DNA of 64,000 bases from Clostridium disporicum (GCF_001405015.1 NZ_CYZX01000004.1:124001-188000); one strand, 5' to 3'; counted from the stretch's first letter, positions 52,743 to 62,265 are shown. Translations and numbers: made by a program. The notes: generated by a model not told the origin, from the letters alone.

Positions 52743-53738
52743 ATGATAAAGGTAGAAAGTTTAACTAAAGAGTTTAGGATAAGTAAAAAATATCCTGGAT
52801 TTAAAGGAGCTATAAAAACATTTTTTTCTAGGGAGTATACTGAAAAGTTAGCAGTAGATTCTATAAGTTTTGAGATAGGTGAAGGAGAAATAGTTGGATA
52901 TATAGGTGCTAATGGAGCAGGGAAGTCAACTACAATAAAAATGATGACTGGAATTTTAACACCTACATCTGGGACCGTTACCGTAAATGGGTTAGTACCC
53001 TATGAAAATAGAGAAAAGAATGCTAAAAATATAGGAGTAGTTTTTGGCCAAAAGACTCAATTGTGGTGGGACTTGCCTATATCTGAGACGTTTACTCTAT
53101 TAAAAGATATTTATGAAGTAAGTGATGAAGATTTTGAAGAGCGAATGAACTTCTTGAAGGAATTATTAGGATTAGAGGAGTTTTTCTTAAATCCAGTAAG
53201 AACATTATCATTGGGACAAAGAATGAGAGCAGATTTAGCAGCGGCGCTTATACATAATCCAAAGATAATATATTTAGACGAGCCTACTATTGGCTTAGAT
53301 GTAGTTGTAAAGGAAAATGTAAGAAAGGCTATAAAAGAGATAAATGAAAAATATGGAACTACTATAATATTAACTACACATGATTTAAACGATATTGAGG
53401 AGTTATGTAGTAGGATAATTATAATTGATAAAGGTAAAAAGATTTATGATGGTGAGATTCAAGGAATTAAAGATAAATATGGATATTTAACTACAGTAGA
53501 AGCTCAAATTAAAGGCGATATTTCTATAAACGACTTAAAGTTCAAAGAAATAGTTAAAGACGATGATTTTAATTTAGATATAAAAGAAAATAAATTAGCT
53601 ATAACATTTAATAAAAATAAAATATCTTCAGCAGAGATAATAAGTGAGGTTATGAAGGAAGCTAAAGTTATTGATTTTATAGTTAAAGAAACTAGTATTG
53701 AAGATATAGTAAAGAAGATGTATAGAAATGAGGTGTAA
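52743..53738 (+). CDS. ABC-2 type exporter ATP-binding protein
   Basis: 331 residues. Walker A GANGAGKST, Q-loop FGQKTQLWWDLP, signature LSLGQRMRADLA, Walker B IIYLDEP and switch His in TTHDLND. The WWDLP/LSLGQRM variants are typical of ATPases paired with PF06182-type permeases. ATG 52743 follows AGAGGTG; the longer frame from 52710 lacks a site. First of three genes spaced 2-3 bp apart. Confidence 0.92.
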   Translation: MIKVESLTKEFRISKKYPGFKGAIKTFFSREYTEKLAVDSISFEIGEGEIVGYIGANGAGKSTTIKMMTGILTPTSGTVTVNGLVPYENREKNAKNIGVVFGQKTQLWWDLPISETFTLLKDIYEVSDEDFEERMNFLKELLGLEEFFLNPVRTLSLGQRMRADLAAALIHNPKIIYLDEPTIGLDVVVKENVRKAIKEINEKYGTTIILTTHDLNDIEELCSRIIIIDKGKKIYDGEIQGIKDKYGYLTTVEAQIKGDISINDLKFKEIVKDDDFNLDIKENKLAITFNKNKISSAEIISEVMKEAKVIDFIVKETSIEDIVKKMYRNEV

Positions 53739-53740
53739 AT

Positions 53741-54559
53741 ATGAATAAATTAAAGGAAATTAGAACATATTTACCTTTTGCAAGAAATACATTTCAAAAA
53801 TTAATATCTTATAAGGCAAATGTAATTATTTTTATGTTTGGAGACTTACTTATGCTAGCTGTAACTTATTACTTATGGAAAGCTATATATGGGAGCTCAA
53901 GTGAAGCAGTAATAAATGGATTTACTTTAAATCAAATGATTATATATGTTTTTATAACATTCTTAACCAGTTTAATGACTTCTGTAGACATAAGCCAGGA
54001 CATATCTAGAGAAGTTTTAGATGGGTCAATAGCAATTAATTTAGTTAGACCTATTAATTATGAGAAGAGGATGTTTTTTCAAGGGTTAGGAAATGTATTT
54101 TATAATTTTATAGTTATATTTTTAATTACATTTATGTTAACAACATTTTTATTTTATAGATACTTTGGATATATAAATGTAATAAATATTATTATATATT
54201 TTATAAGTATTGTATTAGGAATACTTATAAGCTTTTATTTTAGTTATATATTTGGATTATTTTCTTTTAAAATTACAAATATGTGGGGAATGTCACAAAT
54301 TATGCAGGCTATTATTCAGCTTTTATCAGGTACATTAATTCCTATAGCATTTTTTCCATCATGGGCACAAGCTATAGTTAAACTATTTCCATTTAGTTCA
54401 GTAATTTATACTCCTACGATGATTTATTTAGGAAAGCTTAGTAATACTGAAATTATAGTATCATTAGGAATACAAGTATTTTGGATAGTTTTACTTATGA
54501 TCATTGCAAAATCTATGTGGAAATCTATGATAAAGAATTTAACTGTTGTAGGAGGTTAG
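53741..54559 (+). CDS. ABC-2 family permease (PF06182-like), subunit 1
   Basis: 272 residues with six hydrophobic segments; DISREVLDGSIAINLVRPINY and the LLSGTLIPIAFFPSWAQAI region are typical of this family. Pairs with the next permease to form the channel. Substrate unknown. Confidence 0.88.
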   Translation: MNKLKEIRTYLPFARNTFQKLISYKANVIIFMFGDLLMLAVTYYLWKAIYGSSSEAVINGFTLNQMIIYVFITFLTSLMTSVDISQDISREVLDGSIAINLVRPINYEKRMFFQGLGNVFYNFIVIFLITFMLTTFLFYRYFGYINVINIIIYFISIVLGILISFYFSYIFGLFSFKITNMWGMSQIMQAIIQLLSGTLIPIAFFPSWAQAIVKLFPFSSVIYTPTMIYLGKLSNTEIIVSLGIQVFWIVLLMIIAKSMWKSMIKNLTVVGG

Positions 54560-54562
54560 GTT

Positions 54563-55354
54563 ATGAAAAGACATTTTAAATTATATATAAGATTCTTACA
54601 ACAATATATAAAAACACTTATGGCTTATAGAGCAGATTTTATATTAGGTCTTATTGGATTTATATTAGTTCAATCTGTAGGTGTAATATTTATAAGCCTT
54701 ATATTTAGTGCAATACCTACTTTAAGTGGATGGTCATTTTATGAAATATTATTTATATATGGTTTTGCACAGATACCTAGGGGGATAGACCATGTATTTA
54801 CAGATCAATTGTGGATATTTAGTTGGAAAACTATAGCACAAGGTGAGTTTGATAGATATTTAGTAAGACCTTTGAATCCACTTTTTCAAGTTATAGTAGA
54901 AAAGTTTCAACCTGATGGATTTGGAGAAATAATTATAGGTACAATGCTTTTAATAACATCTTGGAGTAAACTCTCTATTGAAGTTACATTTGGAAAGATA
55001 ATTGCTCTAATATTCATGATTCTTTGTGCAACAGTTATATATACAGCTATTAAACTTGCTGTCACATCAATTACTTTTTGGGTGAAGTTTGCTCAAAGTT
55101 ATATGTTCATGGTATATCAATTAAGTAGCTTTGTTAAATATCCAATTAATATATATCCAAGTTGGATTAGAACGACATTAACATTTATAATACCTTTTGC
55201 ATTTACAGGATATTATCCCGGAGCATATTTGCTAGGAAGAGGCAGCTTTTTTCAAGGAGTAATAATGACATTTTTAATAAGTATGCTTTCTATTTTGGTA
55301 GCGTATAGAATATGGCTAATAGGAATAAGTAGATATGAAAGTACAGGAAGTTAA
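54563..55354 (+). CDS. ABC-2 family permease (PF06182-like), subunit 2
   Basis: 263 residues with six hydrophobic segments; FIYGFAQIPRGIDHVFTDQLW and GEFDRYLVRPLNPLFQV mark the same family as the preceding subunit. Completes a heterodimeric exporter. Followed by the structured intergenic stretch at 55449-55584. Confidence 0.88.
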   Translation: MKRHFKLYIRFLQQYIKTLMAYRADFILGLIGFILVQSVGVIFISLIFSAIPTLSGWSFYEILFIYGFAQIPRGIDHVFTDQLWIFSWKTIAQGEFDRYLVRPLNPLFQVIVEKFQPDGFGEIIIGTMLLITSWSKLSIEVTFGKIIALIFMILCATVIYTAIKLAVTSITFWVKFAQSYMFMVYQLSSFVKYPINIYPSWIRTTLTFIIPFAFTGYYPGAYLLGRGSFFQGVIMTFLISMLSILVAYRIWLIGISRYESTGS

Positions 55355-55448
55355 GATGTATCTTCGATAGGAGAAATATTTACCTAGAGCAAAGATAAAT
55401 ATGCTTTACAGCACATAAATCAAGATTTGATACAGAAATATAAATATT

Positions 55449-55584
55449 TACTACGTTAGGGGAAAGGTTGCAGTGCAAAGTGGAAGGTAAGAAAATTTTC
55501 ACTATTGATGTAAGCAAATTTTTTCTTTAACGTAGTGAATTTTTCACTTTTGCAGAGCAACCTATTAATCTTGCCATCAGGCAA
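55449..55584. repeat. Structured intergenic stretch C, similar in style to elements A and B
   Basis: Between convergent ABC-permease and DUF1540 genes. Hairpins TTGC-AGT-GCAA, GAAAATTTTC, GTGAA-TTT-TTCAC, TTGC-AGA-GCAA and TTGCC-ATCA-GGCAA, plus long-range pairs CTACGTTA/TAACGTAG (55451/55528) and AGGTTGC/GCAACCT (55465/55557) that cross each other. TTTCAC/GTGAA words recur, but no full alignment with A or B is evident. 55355-55448 shows nothing further. Confidence 0.5.
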
Positions 55585-55588
55585 CTAA

Positions 55589-55906
55589 TTATTTTTCTTG
55601 AAAGCTTTGGCAATGTGCTTCTGAATATATTTTAACGTCATCTCCACCAACGCTAATACAAGGTAAATCACATAAACTATTACAATTATATTTACAGTTT
55701 TCAACTTTACAAATTAAAGCATCACATGAACCTGATGCATTTGTATTATTAGTTAAATCACTATAAAGATTCTTATCTAAGAAAGAACCACAACATGTAT
55801 CTTTAGAGCAAGAAGAGTTTAAACCACCAATGTTAACTCTATTTGAGTAGCATACTCCAGATTTGTTATGAGAACAATTATTTACTGAACAATTTATTTC
55901 TGCCAT
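55589..55906 (-). CDS. DUF1540 cysteine-rich protein
   Basis: 105 residues with two Cys-rich repeats (INCSVNNCSHNKSGVCYSN ... CCGSFL and LICKVENCKYNCNSLCDLP ... CQSFQ), the DUF1540 pattern, probably metal binding. ATG 55906 follows AAAAGGAG. Function unknown; 17 bp after the rubrerythrin gene, so likely cotranscribed under oxidative stress. Confidence 0.9.
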   Translation of the reverse strand: MAEINCSVNNCSHNKSGVCYSNRVNIGGLNSSCSKDTCCGSFLDKNLYSDLTNNTNASGSCDALICKVENCKYNCNSLCDLPCISVGGDDVKIYSEAHCQSFQEK

Positions 55907-55923
55907 ATTAAACACTCCTTTTA

Positions 55924-56469
55924 TTATTTAGAAAAATATCTATCAAGTAATCCTTTAAATGCTCTACCATGTCTTGCTTCATCTTTACACATTTCATGGA
56001 CTGTATCATGAATAGCATCTAAGTTATTTTGTTTAGCTAAAGCAGCAAGTTTTTTCTTACCGTCACAAGCACCAAATTCAGCTTCAACTCTTGCACTAAG
56101 ATTAGATTTTGTATCAGCTACAACAACTTCTCCTAAAATTTCGGCAAATTTTGAAGCGTGGTCAGCTTCTTCGTAAGCAATTCGCTTATAAGCTTCTGCA
56201 ACTTCAGGATATCCTTCTCTATCAGCAACTCTTCCCATTGCAAGATACATACCAACTTCTGTACACTCACCCATAAAGTTTGCTCTTAACCCTTCTATAA
56301 TTTCAGGGTCAATACCTTCAACTATTCCAACTCTATGTTCATCTGCCCATTGTAAGTCACCTTTCATTTCTTCGAATTTACTAGCTGGAGCTTTACATAT
56401 TGGACATACTTCAGGTGGAGTATCACCTTCGTGAACATAACCACAGACTGTACAAATATACTTTTTCAT
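55924..56469 (-). CDS. Reverse rubrerythrin (NADH peroxidase type)
   Basis: 181 residues. The rubredoxin-like Fe(Cys)4 domain is N-terminal (Cys6, Cys9, Cys22, Cys25) and the ferritin-like di-iron domain follows (GECTEVGMYL, YEEADHASKF, AEFGACDG, DEARHGRAF), the reverse of classical rubrerythrin order. Clostridial homologues reduce H2O2 and O2 with NADH via electron carriers. RBS GGGAGG. Upstream AT-rich DNA may hold a PerR site, which could not be confirmed. Confidence 0.94.
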   Translation of the reverse strand: MKKYICTVCGYVHEGDTPPEVCPICKAPASKFEEMKGDLQWADEHRVGIVEGIDPEIIEGLRANFMGECTEVGMYLAMGRVADREGYPEVAEAYKRIAYEEADHASKFAEILGEVVVADTKSNLSARVEAEFGACDGKKKLAALAKQNNLDAIHDTVHEMCKDEARHGRAFKGLLDRYFSK

Positions 56470-56668
56470 TAAATTTTCCTCCCTTTATTTATTTTATAAA
56501 CAATAAAAGTTTCAACTGTAGTATTATTTGCTAATTAAGAAAGAAATATTTATTTATATTATTATATTGGGAATATAAATTATTAGGTGTTTACTATATA
56601 ACAATAAGTTTACAAAATTATACATATGTCATACAATTAATATAATGTTAAATGCTGAAGAATAAAAG

Positions 56669-56682
56669 CGATACTTTAAAGT
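56669..56682. other. 14-bp palindrome in the 56470-56797 gap
   Basis: ATACTTTAAAGTAT, a perfect palindrome between the divergent rubrerythrin and DUF218 genes. Possible operator; the remainder of this 328-bp gap is AT-rich promoter-like DNA with no other clear feature. Coordinates approximate to within a few bases. Confidence 0.35.
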
Positions 56683-56797
56683 ATGATGAAATATAGTGCT
56701 AGTTACTTGAGATAGTAGAAGAACATTTTGGTAGAGATAGATGGTATCAGTAATATAGAAGAATTAGATGTAAAAAGTAAAGGAGTAGAGATATATT

Positions 56798-57586
56798 ATG
56801 AAAAAACATGTAGGGATGAGAAAAAATAAGGTGTTATATAAGTTATGTCTTGGCGTAGGACTAGCTTTAATTATTTATTACATAGGTTTAAGATTAATAT
56901 CTGGATTTGTAGCTTTTTCAAGTATGTTTGGCTTATTAGGAGTGATACTTTTTGTATATGGATTTATAGAGCTAAAATTCAATATTAATATATGGGGAAG
57001 AATATCTAAGATTTTAAGAAGAATTATAACAGTATTATTTTCTATAGGTATGATTATCTTTATAATAATAGAAGGAATTATAATCTATAATGGACATCAC
57101 TATGATAAGGAAAGACCAGATTATCTTATGGTATTGGGAGCTGGACTTAGAGGTAGTAAAATAAGTACATCACTTTTATACAGGCTAGAAACTGCTGTAG
57201 AGTATAATAAACTTTACCCAGATGTAAAAATAATAGTTTCAGGTGGACAAGGTCCGGATGAAGATATAAGTGAAGCAAAAGCAATGAAGGATTATCTAGT
57301 TAGTAAAGGTATAGATGAAAATTTAATTATAAGTGAGGATAAATCTACAAATACTTATGAAAATTTCTTGTTTACTAAAAAATTATTAGAAGATGAAACC
57401 GGAGAAGAAGACTTTACTGTTACAGTAATATCAAACAACTTTCACATGTTTAGAGCTAAATATTTGGGAGAACAAGTAGGGTTTGAATGTTTAGGATATC
57501 CGGCACCGTCTCATGCTGCATCAAGTTTTATATTTTATACTAGAGAATTTTTCGGTGTTATTAAAGCCTTTGTTTTTAAGAGGTAG
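56798..57586 (+). CDS. YdcF/SanA (DUF218) family membrane protein
   Basis: 262 residues: three N-terminal membrane helices (about 13-95), then a DUF218 domain (about 108-255) with VLGAGLRG, SGGQGPDEDISEA and STNTYENFLFTKKLL. Family members (ElyC, SanA, YdcF) take part in envelope or lipid-carrier metabolism; precise reaction unknown. RBS AAAGGAGTAGAG. A small membrane protein follows by 20 bp. Confidence 0.88.
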   Translation: MKKHVGMRKNKVLYKLCLGVGLALIIYYIGLRLISGFVAFSSMFGLLGVILFVYGFIELKFNINIWGRISKILRRIITVLFSIGMIIFIIIEGIIIYNGHHYDKERPDYLMVLGAGLRGSKISTSLLYRLETAVEYNKLYPDVKIIVSGGQGPDEDISEAKAMKDYLVSKGIDENLIISEDKSTNTYENFLFTKKLLEDETGEEDFTVTVISNNFHMFRAKYLGEQVGFECLGYPAPSHAASSFIFYTREFFGVIKAFVFKR

Positions 57587-57606
57587 TATAAAAGGTAGGG
57601 GATAAT

Positions 57607-58029
57607 ATGTGGTCAGAGAAAAGAGGAATTGAAGGTACAATAGTATTTGCTATTTTTCCAATAGTTTGGTGTATATTAGGTAATATATCTTACTATTTAA
57701 GTGGTATAGAAAGGTTTTATAATTTTACTAGTGTTATTAATATAGAAAATTCTACAATTATGGCAATTCTTCCGTTAATTGTAGTAGTAATCGCAGCAAT
57801 TGTGAATTTGAAAATTTATGTAGATGAAGAAAAGTTGTTTGAAGTTAATAAATCAATGTTTAAATATAAAATAGTTAATATATTATTTATAGCGTATATT
57901 ATTTTTGCTATATCAGTTATAAGAGATAGTAAGGTGATTATATCTGCTTTACTAATAGAATTATCTTTTATTTGCATTTATATACTTAAGAGAAAGGCTA
58001 AATCTCTAGAGTTAACAGATATACAGTAA
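57607..58029 (+). CDS. Hypothetical four-helix membrane protein
   Basis: 140 residues with four hydrophobic segments (about 12-30, 49-68, 88-106, 109-126). No family recognised. RBS near AGGGGATA; close to the DUF218 gene, hence probably cotranscribed. Confidence 0.65.
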   Translation: MWSEKRGIEGTIVFAIFPIVWCILGNISYYLSGIERFYNFTSVINIENSTIMAILPLIVVVIAAIVNLKIYVDEEKLFEVNKSMFKYKIVNILFIAYIIFAISVIRDSKVIISALLIELSFICIYILKRKAKSLELTDIQ

Positions 58030-58131
58030 CAGGTATTCATGGGGCAATTTCAAAAAAAGTAATAAATGTTGAAGGAATGAGATTAAATGTAAGATAATAT
58101 AAATAATCCGATTTTTAATATACTAAGAAAT

Positions 58132-58165
58132 AATGGAGGTTGTATAATATGACCTTCATTTTATT
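58132..58165 (+). terminator. Terminator after the DUF218 unit
   Basis: AATGGAGGT/ACCTTCATT (one G-U) and T-rich tail. Nothing else recognised in 58030-58326 apart from AT-rich promoter-like sequence. Confidence 0.75.
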
Positions 58166-58326
58166 ATTTACATTGTGAATTGATTTGTAAAAATAATTAA
58201 TAAGTTGTTTCTGTAAAATATTTTTTGGTCTAAAAATATGCTATGTGTCCTAATAACATAGTAAAGAATAGTAATGCTAATAATAAATAGTATACAGATA
58301 AAAACATAACAGATAGGAGTAGAAAT

Positions 58327-58779
58327 ATGAGATTAGGAGTTATATCAGATACTCATGGAGTACTAAGGGATGAAGTTATAAAAAATCTTGAGGGGTGTGA
58401 TTACATAATTCATGCTGGAGATGTAGGTGGAGAAGAGATAATTAAAAGATTAGATAAAATAGCAAGAACTTTTGTTGTTAGAGGAAATAATGATGGTGAT
58501 AGTTGGGGAATAAAGTTGCCTTATTATAAGGAAATAGAGATGGATGAAACTCTTATATACGTAGTTCATAAAAAAGATGATATCCCTTCTGAATTAAGAG
58601 AAGTAGATCTTGTTATATATGGACATTCTCATAAATATAGTGAAGAGAGAATAGATAACATAATTTATTTGAATCCAGGTTCTTGTGGAAGAAAGAGATT
58701 TTCATTACCATTAACAATGGCAATAGTTGATATAAATATTGATAGAATTGATATAAGAAAAATAGATATAGAAGGGTAA
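58327..58779 (+). CDS. YfcE/MJ0936-type metallophosphoesterase
   Basis: 150 residues, calcineurin-like fold: ISDTHG, HAGDVGG, RGNNDGD, VVHKK (usually GH) and YGHSHK, giving the dinuclear metal site. Such small enzymes are phosphodiesterases of unknown physiological substrate. ATG 58327 after GATAGGAGTAG. Confidence 0.92.
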   Translation: MRLGVISDTHGVLRDEVIKNLEGCDYIIHAGDVGGEEIIKRLDKIARTFVVRGNNDGDSWGIKLPYYKEIEMDETLIYVVHKKDDIPSELREVDLVIYGHSHKYSEERIDNIIYLNPGSCGRKRFSLPLTMAIVDINIDRIDIRKIDIEG

Positions 58780-58844
58780 AGTGTTCTATATATTTACAAA
58801 TAAAGTGCTATAATGGAAGAGTGGAGCAAAATAAGGGGGAGAAT

Positions 58845-59777
58845 ATGCTAAAAGAGATAAATGAGAAGTTAATTAAGCTTAAAGAAGACATAGCTTTAAA
58901 AAATGTATTAGAGAAAAAATTAGAAACTTTAAATTTACAATTTGATAAAGATAAGAAAGAATTAAATGAATTAGAGATAAAGTTAAAAAAAGAACATAAA
59001 GATGTAGAGAAATTAGAAAAGTTATCTTTTGCTAACATAATAGCTACTGTTATGAAAAATAAGAGTGAAAAGTTAGAAAAAGAGCAACAAGAATATATAA
59101 TGGCTAAAATTAAGTATGACGAGTTTAGTTCAAAGTTAGAGTTATTAAAAGAAAACATCGAAAGCGTAAAATCTAGGCTTGAAACTCTAAAATATTGTGA
59201 AAATGAATATAAGGTATTATTAAATAAAAAGTTAGAATTAATAAAGTTATATGGTGATGAAGAAAAGAAAAGTAAATTAGCAATGATAGAATCAGAAATA
59301 GATGAAAATTTATTAGAGAAAAAAGAGATAGAAGAGGCTATAAGTGTTGGAAAGGATTTATTAATAGCAGCTAACTCTGCTAAAAATTCATTAGAAAGTG
59401 CAAAAAATTGGGGGATATTTGATATTGCTGGAGGAGATATGCTTTCTTCTATAGCGAAGCATAATAAGATAAATGATGCAGAAGTACATTTTAGAAGGGT
59501 ATCTAGTTTGATAAGTAGATTTAATAAAGAATTAGGAGATATTAAATTTGAGGGACTAACATTTTCATCTACAACAATAGCTTTTGATATATTTTTTGAC
59601 AATATATTTACAGACTTTTCAGTACAAAGCAAGATTAATAGTTCTTTAGATAACGTAAGAAGGTTAATATGTAGAGTTGAAAATATATTAGGTACTTTAA
59701 ATGGTAAAAAGGTAAGTATAAATTCTAGGATAGCAAATTTAAGAAAAAACTATGATAGTATAATTGAAAACATTTAA
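58845..59777 (+). CDS. Coiled-coil protein of unknown function
   Basis: 310 residues, with Lys/Glu-rich heptad-like sequence over about 1-180 and a C-terminal region with AKNWGIFDIAGGDMLSSIAKHNKI and an FDIFFDNIFTD segment. No signal peptide or membrane helix. ATG 58845 follows AAGGGGGAG; GTG 58821 is upstream of that site. Followed 34 bp later by the radical SAM gene, possibly cotranscribed. A long antisense frame across it is a shadow. Confidence 0.75.
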   Translation: MLKEINEKLIKLKEDIALKNVLEKKLETLNLQFDKDKKELNELEIKLKKEHKDVEKLEKLSFANIIATVMKNKSEKLEKEQQEYIMAKIKYDEFSSKLELLKENIESVKSRLETLKYCENEYKVLLNKKLELIKLYGDEEKKSKLAMIESEIDENLLEKKEIEEAISVGKDLLIAANSAKNSLESAKNWGIFDIAGGDMLSSIAKHNKINDAEVHFRRVSSLISRFNKELGDIKFEGLTFSSTTIAFDIFFDNIFTDFSVQSKINSSLDNVRRLICRVENILGTLNGKKVSINSRIANLRKNYDSIIENI

Positions 59778-59811
59778 GGATAGAGAATAACAAAGTGAGA
59801 GGTAAATACTG

Positions 59812-60930
59812 ATGAAAAGAAATATAAGTTTAATGATAAAGCCATCTTCAAGTAAATGTAACTTGAAGTGTAAATATTGCTTTTATCATTCAATAGCTGA
59901 TGCGCGTGATATAAAAGATTATGGTTTTATGAGCAAAGAAACATTAAGACAAATAGTAAGTAAGGTAGATGATTATTGCGATGGAGGTAATTGTAATATA
60001 GGTTTCCAAGGGGGAGAATCCTTATTAGTAGGGCTAGATTTTTATAAAGAGTTAGTTAAATGCACTACTGAAATTAATAATGGAACAAAATTTAATTATC
60101 ACATTCAAACTAATGGAACTCTTATAAATGATGAAATTGCTAAGTTTTTTAAAGAGAATAACTTTTTAGTTGGAGTTTCTTTAGATGGAACTAAGGAGAT
60201 TCATAATTTAAATAGGATTGATCCTTTAAATAGAGATACATTTAATAGTGTAATGAAAGGAATAAATATTTTAAAGAAATATGATGTTAACTTCAATGTT
60301 CTTATAGTTGTTACTTCGGCATTATGTAAGAAGATTGATAGTGTTTATAAATTTTTGAAAAAGAATGATTTTAAATATCTACAATTTATTCCTTGCTTAG
60401 ATCCTTTAGAAATAGAAAATGGACAAACTTATAGTTATTCATTAAATGTAGAAGAGTATTCGAAGTTTTTATTAAATTTATTTAATTTATGGTATAAAGA
60501 TATCATGGAAGGTAACTATGTAAGTATAAGATATTTTGATAATATAGTATCTCTATTCTTAGGACAAGATTATGAATCTTGTGATATGAGAGGCATATGC
60601 TCATGTCAACATATAATTGAAAGTGATGGATCAATGTATCCTTGTGATTTTTATACATATGAAAAATATTCAATAGGAAACATTTTAGAAGAGACTTTTG
60701 ATGAGATACATCATAAGAATGAAACTATCAATTTTATGAAAGAATCTTTAAATAAGAATAATAAGTGTAGTATTTGTAGATTTAAAAATATATGCAGAGG
60801 TGGATGTAGACGACACAGAGAAAATAGTCAGGATAATATGAATTATTATTGCTCAGCACATTATGAATTTTTCTCAAAAACTCTAGATAGGTTTGAGATT
60901 GTAGCAAATAAATTAAGAAGAAATATGTGA
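59812..60930 (+). CDS. Anaerobic sulfatase-maturase-like radical SAM/SPASM enzyme
   Basis: 372 residues. SAM-cluster CxxxCxxC at Cys16, Cys20, Cys23 (SKCNLKCKYCFYH), then FQGGESLL, SLDGTKEIHNLNR, and a C-terminal SPASM/twitch region with CxxxxxCxC (CDMRGICSC), CDFY and CSICRFKNICRGGCRR for two auxiliary [4Fe-4S] clusters. Closely resembles the Clostridium perfringens anSME that converts a sulfatase Cys or Ser to formylglycine. No sulfatase gene lies in this window, so the target must be elsewhere or different. Confidence 0.88.
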   Translation: MKRNISLMIKPSSSKCNLKCKYCFYHSIADARDIKDYGFMSKETLRQIVSKVDDYCDGGNCNIGFQGGESLLVGLDFYKELVKCTTEINNGTKFNYHIQTNGTLINDEIAKFFKENNFLVGVSLDGTKEIHNLNRIDPLNRDTFNSVMKGINILKKYDVNFNVLIVVTSALCKKIDSVYKFLKKNDFKYLQFIPCLDPLEIENGQTYSYSLNVEEYSKFLLNLFNLWYKDIMEGNYVSIRYFDNIVSLFLGQDYESCDMRGICSCQHIIESDGSMYPCDFYTYEKYSIGNILEETFDEIHHKNETINFMKESLNKNNKCSICRFKNICRGGCRRHRENSQDNMNYYCSAHYEFFSKTLDRFEIVANKLRRNM

Positions 60931-60981
60931 TAATTAAGAATTTGTAGTTAAAATTTGATAACTAGATATTTAAGTAATATT

Positions 60982-61005
60982 AAGAACCTACGGGTTCTTT
61001 TTTGA
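60982..61005 (+). terminator. Terminator after the radical SAM gene
   Basis: AAGAACC/GGTTCTT stem with short loop and a T-run. Confidence 0.88.
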
Positions 61006-61086
61006 TATATTTTTTTAATTAAGGGAATAATTAAAATATTAAAAATTAAGTATGAATAAATAATATTAATATAAAGGAGTAGATAA

Positions 61087-62265
61087 ATGAAAGAACTTAT
61101 AGAGACATTAAGAAGAAATTCTATTATAAAGTCTCTTATGGATGAATTTAAAAAGGATTTTAAAAATACATATTATGATGCAACTCTTAAACAAAAGGAA
61201 ATGCTAATTGATTATAGGGATGTTATATTTAGGAGATGGTTATATTCCCCATTAAGAGGGGGAACATATCTAACCCCAAGTTATATAATAAATAATATAG
61301 CTCAACAAATATATCCTGGAGATTATTGTATTATGCCGTATATTAAAGTGGATTTAGATAATGAGGGGAGATTAAAGTTTTATAGAAAATTCAATTATCA
61401 TTCATTTAATAATAGTCCAGTAATTAACGATTTAGAGAAATTGATAGATTTTTTAAAACCAACGATTATAGTAAGAGATGAAAATAAATATGTTATTGAT
61501 GGTGGAGAAAGATTAATAAATAGGTTAAGTATTCAAAGTGACTATTATATTGAATATCTTATAAATATAGCTACAAATATAGGCATATTAGAACCTATGA
61601 AATCCATAGGTTGTAGGTGTTATAAAATAGGAAAAGATTATTATAATTATATAAATTTAAAGATAGATGAAAAAATTAAGATTATAATTAATAGTAGTAT
61701 AGATATAGTGAGAGAAAGTATAAGTGATATTATAGAATTTGATAATACGAATAGTATATTTGATCTTTTAGATAATGGTGTCACTGAAGAGAAGTTTTTT
61801 CAAATGATGAAGCCATCTTTAAAAGAAAATATGGAACATTCAAAATGTATATCAGATTCTCTAAAAGTTGATGAAAAAACAATTTATAATATTACAGAAG
61901 AAGTATTAAGTGATGAGATAGGTTATTGGCTTGTTAGACGAGAAGCAGGAATATATTTAGATACTTATTTAACTTGTATTTTAGGATATTACTTAGGAAT
62001 AATAAATCCAATTTATGACGAATTGTTTCTAACAAAGATTTTTATAGATTTTATAAGTTATACAGATAATCCTATAGAAAGATTATCAATTATATTCACT
62101 ATGGAATTAGGACATAACCTAACGAGGTTTGGAGAAAAAATTATTATGGAACGAAAAATAATAAAAGGAAATAATTTTAAGGATTTAGTGCCTAAAAATA
62201 TAAAATCCTGTATAGAAGAATATAAAAATAAGAAAGATAATATCTTATATCATATTCATGATTAG
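61087..62265 (+). CDS. Unrecognised orphan protein
   Basis: 392 residues, soluble, mixed alpha/beta, rich in Ile/Asn/Tyr. No family recognised. Notable are RRWLYSPLRGGTYLTPSYI near 50-70 and a helical C-terminal half with FTMELGHNLTRFGEK. RBS AAAGGAGTAG and a following terminator show a genuine monocistronic gene. Confidence 0.75.
   Translation: MKELIETLRRNSIIKSLMDEFKKDFKNTYYDATLKQKEMLIDYRDVIFRRWLYSPLRGGTYLTPSYIINNIAQQIYPGDYCIMPYIKVDLDNEGRLKFYRKFNYHSFNNSPVINDLEKLIDFLKPTIIVRDENKYVIDGGERLINRLSIQSDYYIEYLINIATNIGILEPMKSIGCRCYKIGKDYYNYINLKIDEKIKIIINSSIDIVRESISDIIEFDNTNSIFDLLDNGVTEEKFFQMMKPSLKENMEHSKCISDSLKVDEKTIYNITEEVLSDEIGYWLVRREAGIYLDTYLTCILGYYLGIINPIYDELFLTKIFIDFISYTDNPIERLSIIFTMELGHNLTRFGEKIIMERKIIKGNNFKDLVPKNIKSCIEEYKNKKDNILYHIHD

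Noticed and set aside
56545..56575. Possible PerR box upstream of rubrerythrin
   Set aside because: The AT-rich run does not keep the TTATAATnATTATAA symmetry; too weak to claim.
58808..59632. 274-codon antisense frame over the coiled-coil gene
   Set aside because: Ser/Phe/Leu/Asn-rich translation is the expected complement of a Lys/Glu-rich coiled coil; the plus-strand gene has a proper ribosome binding site.
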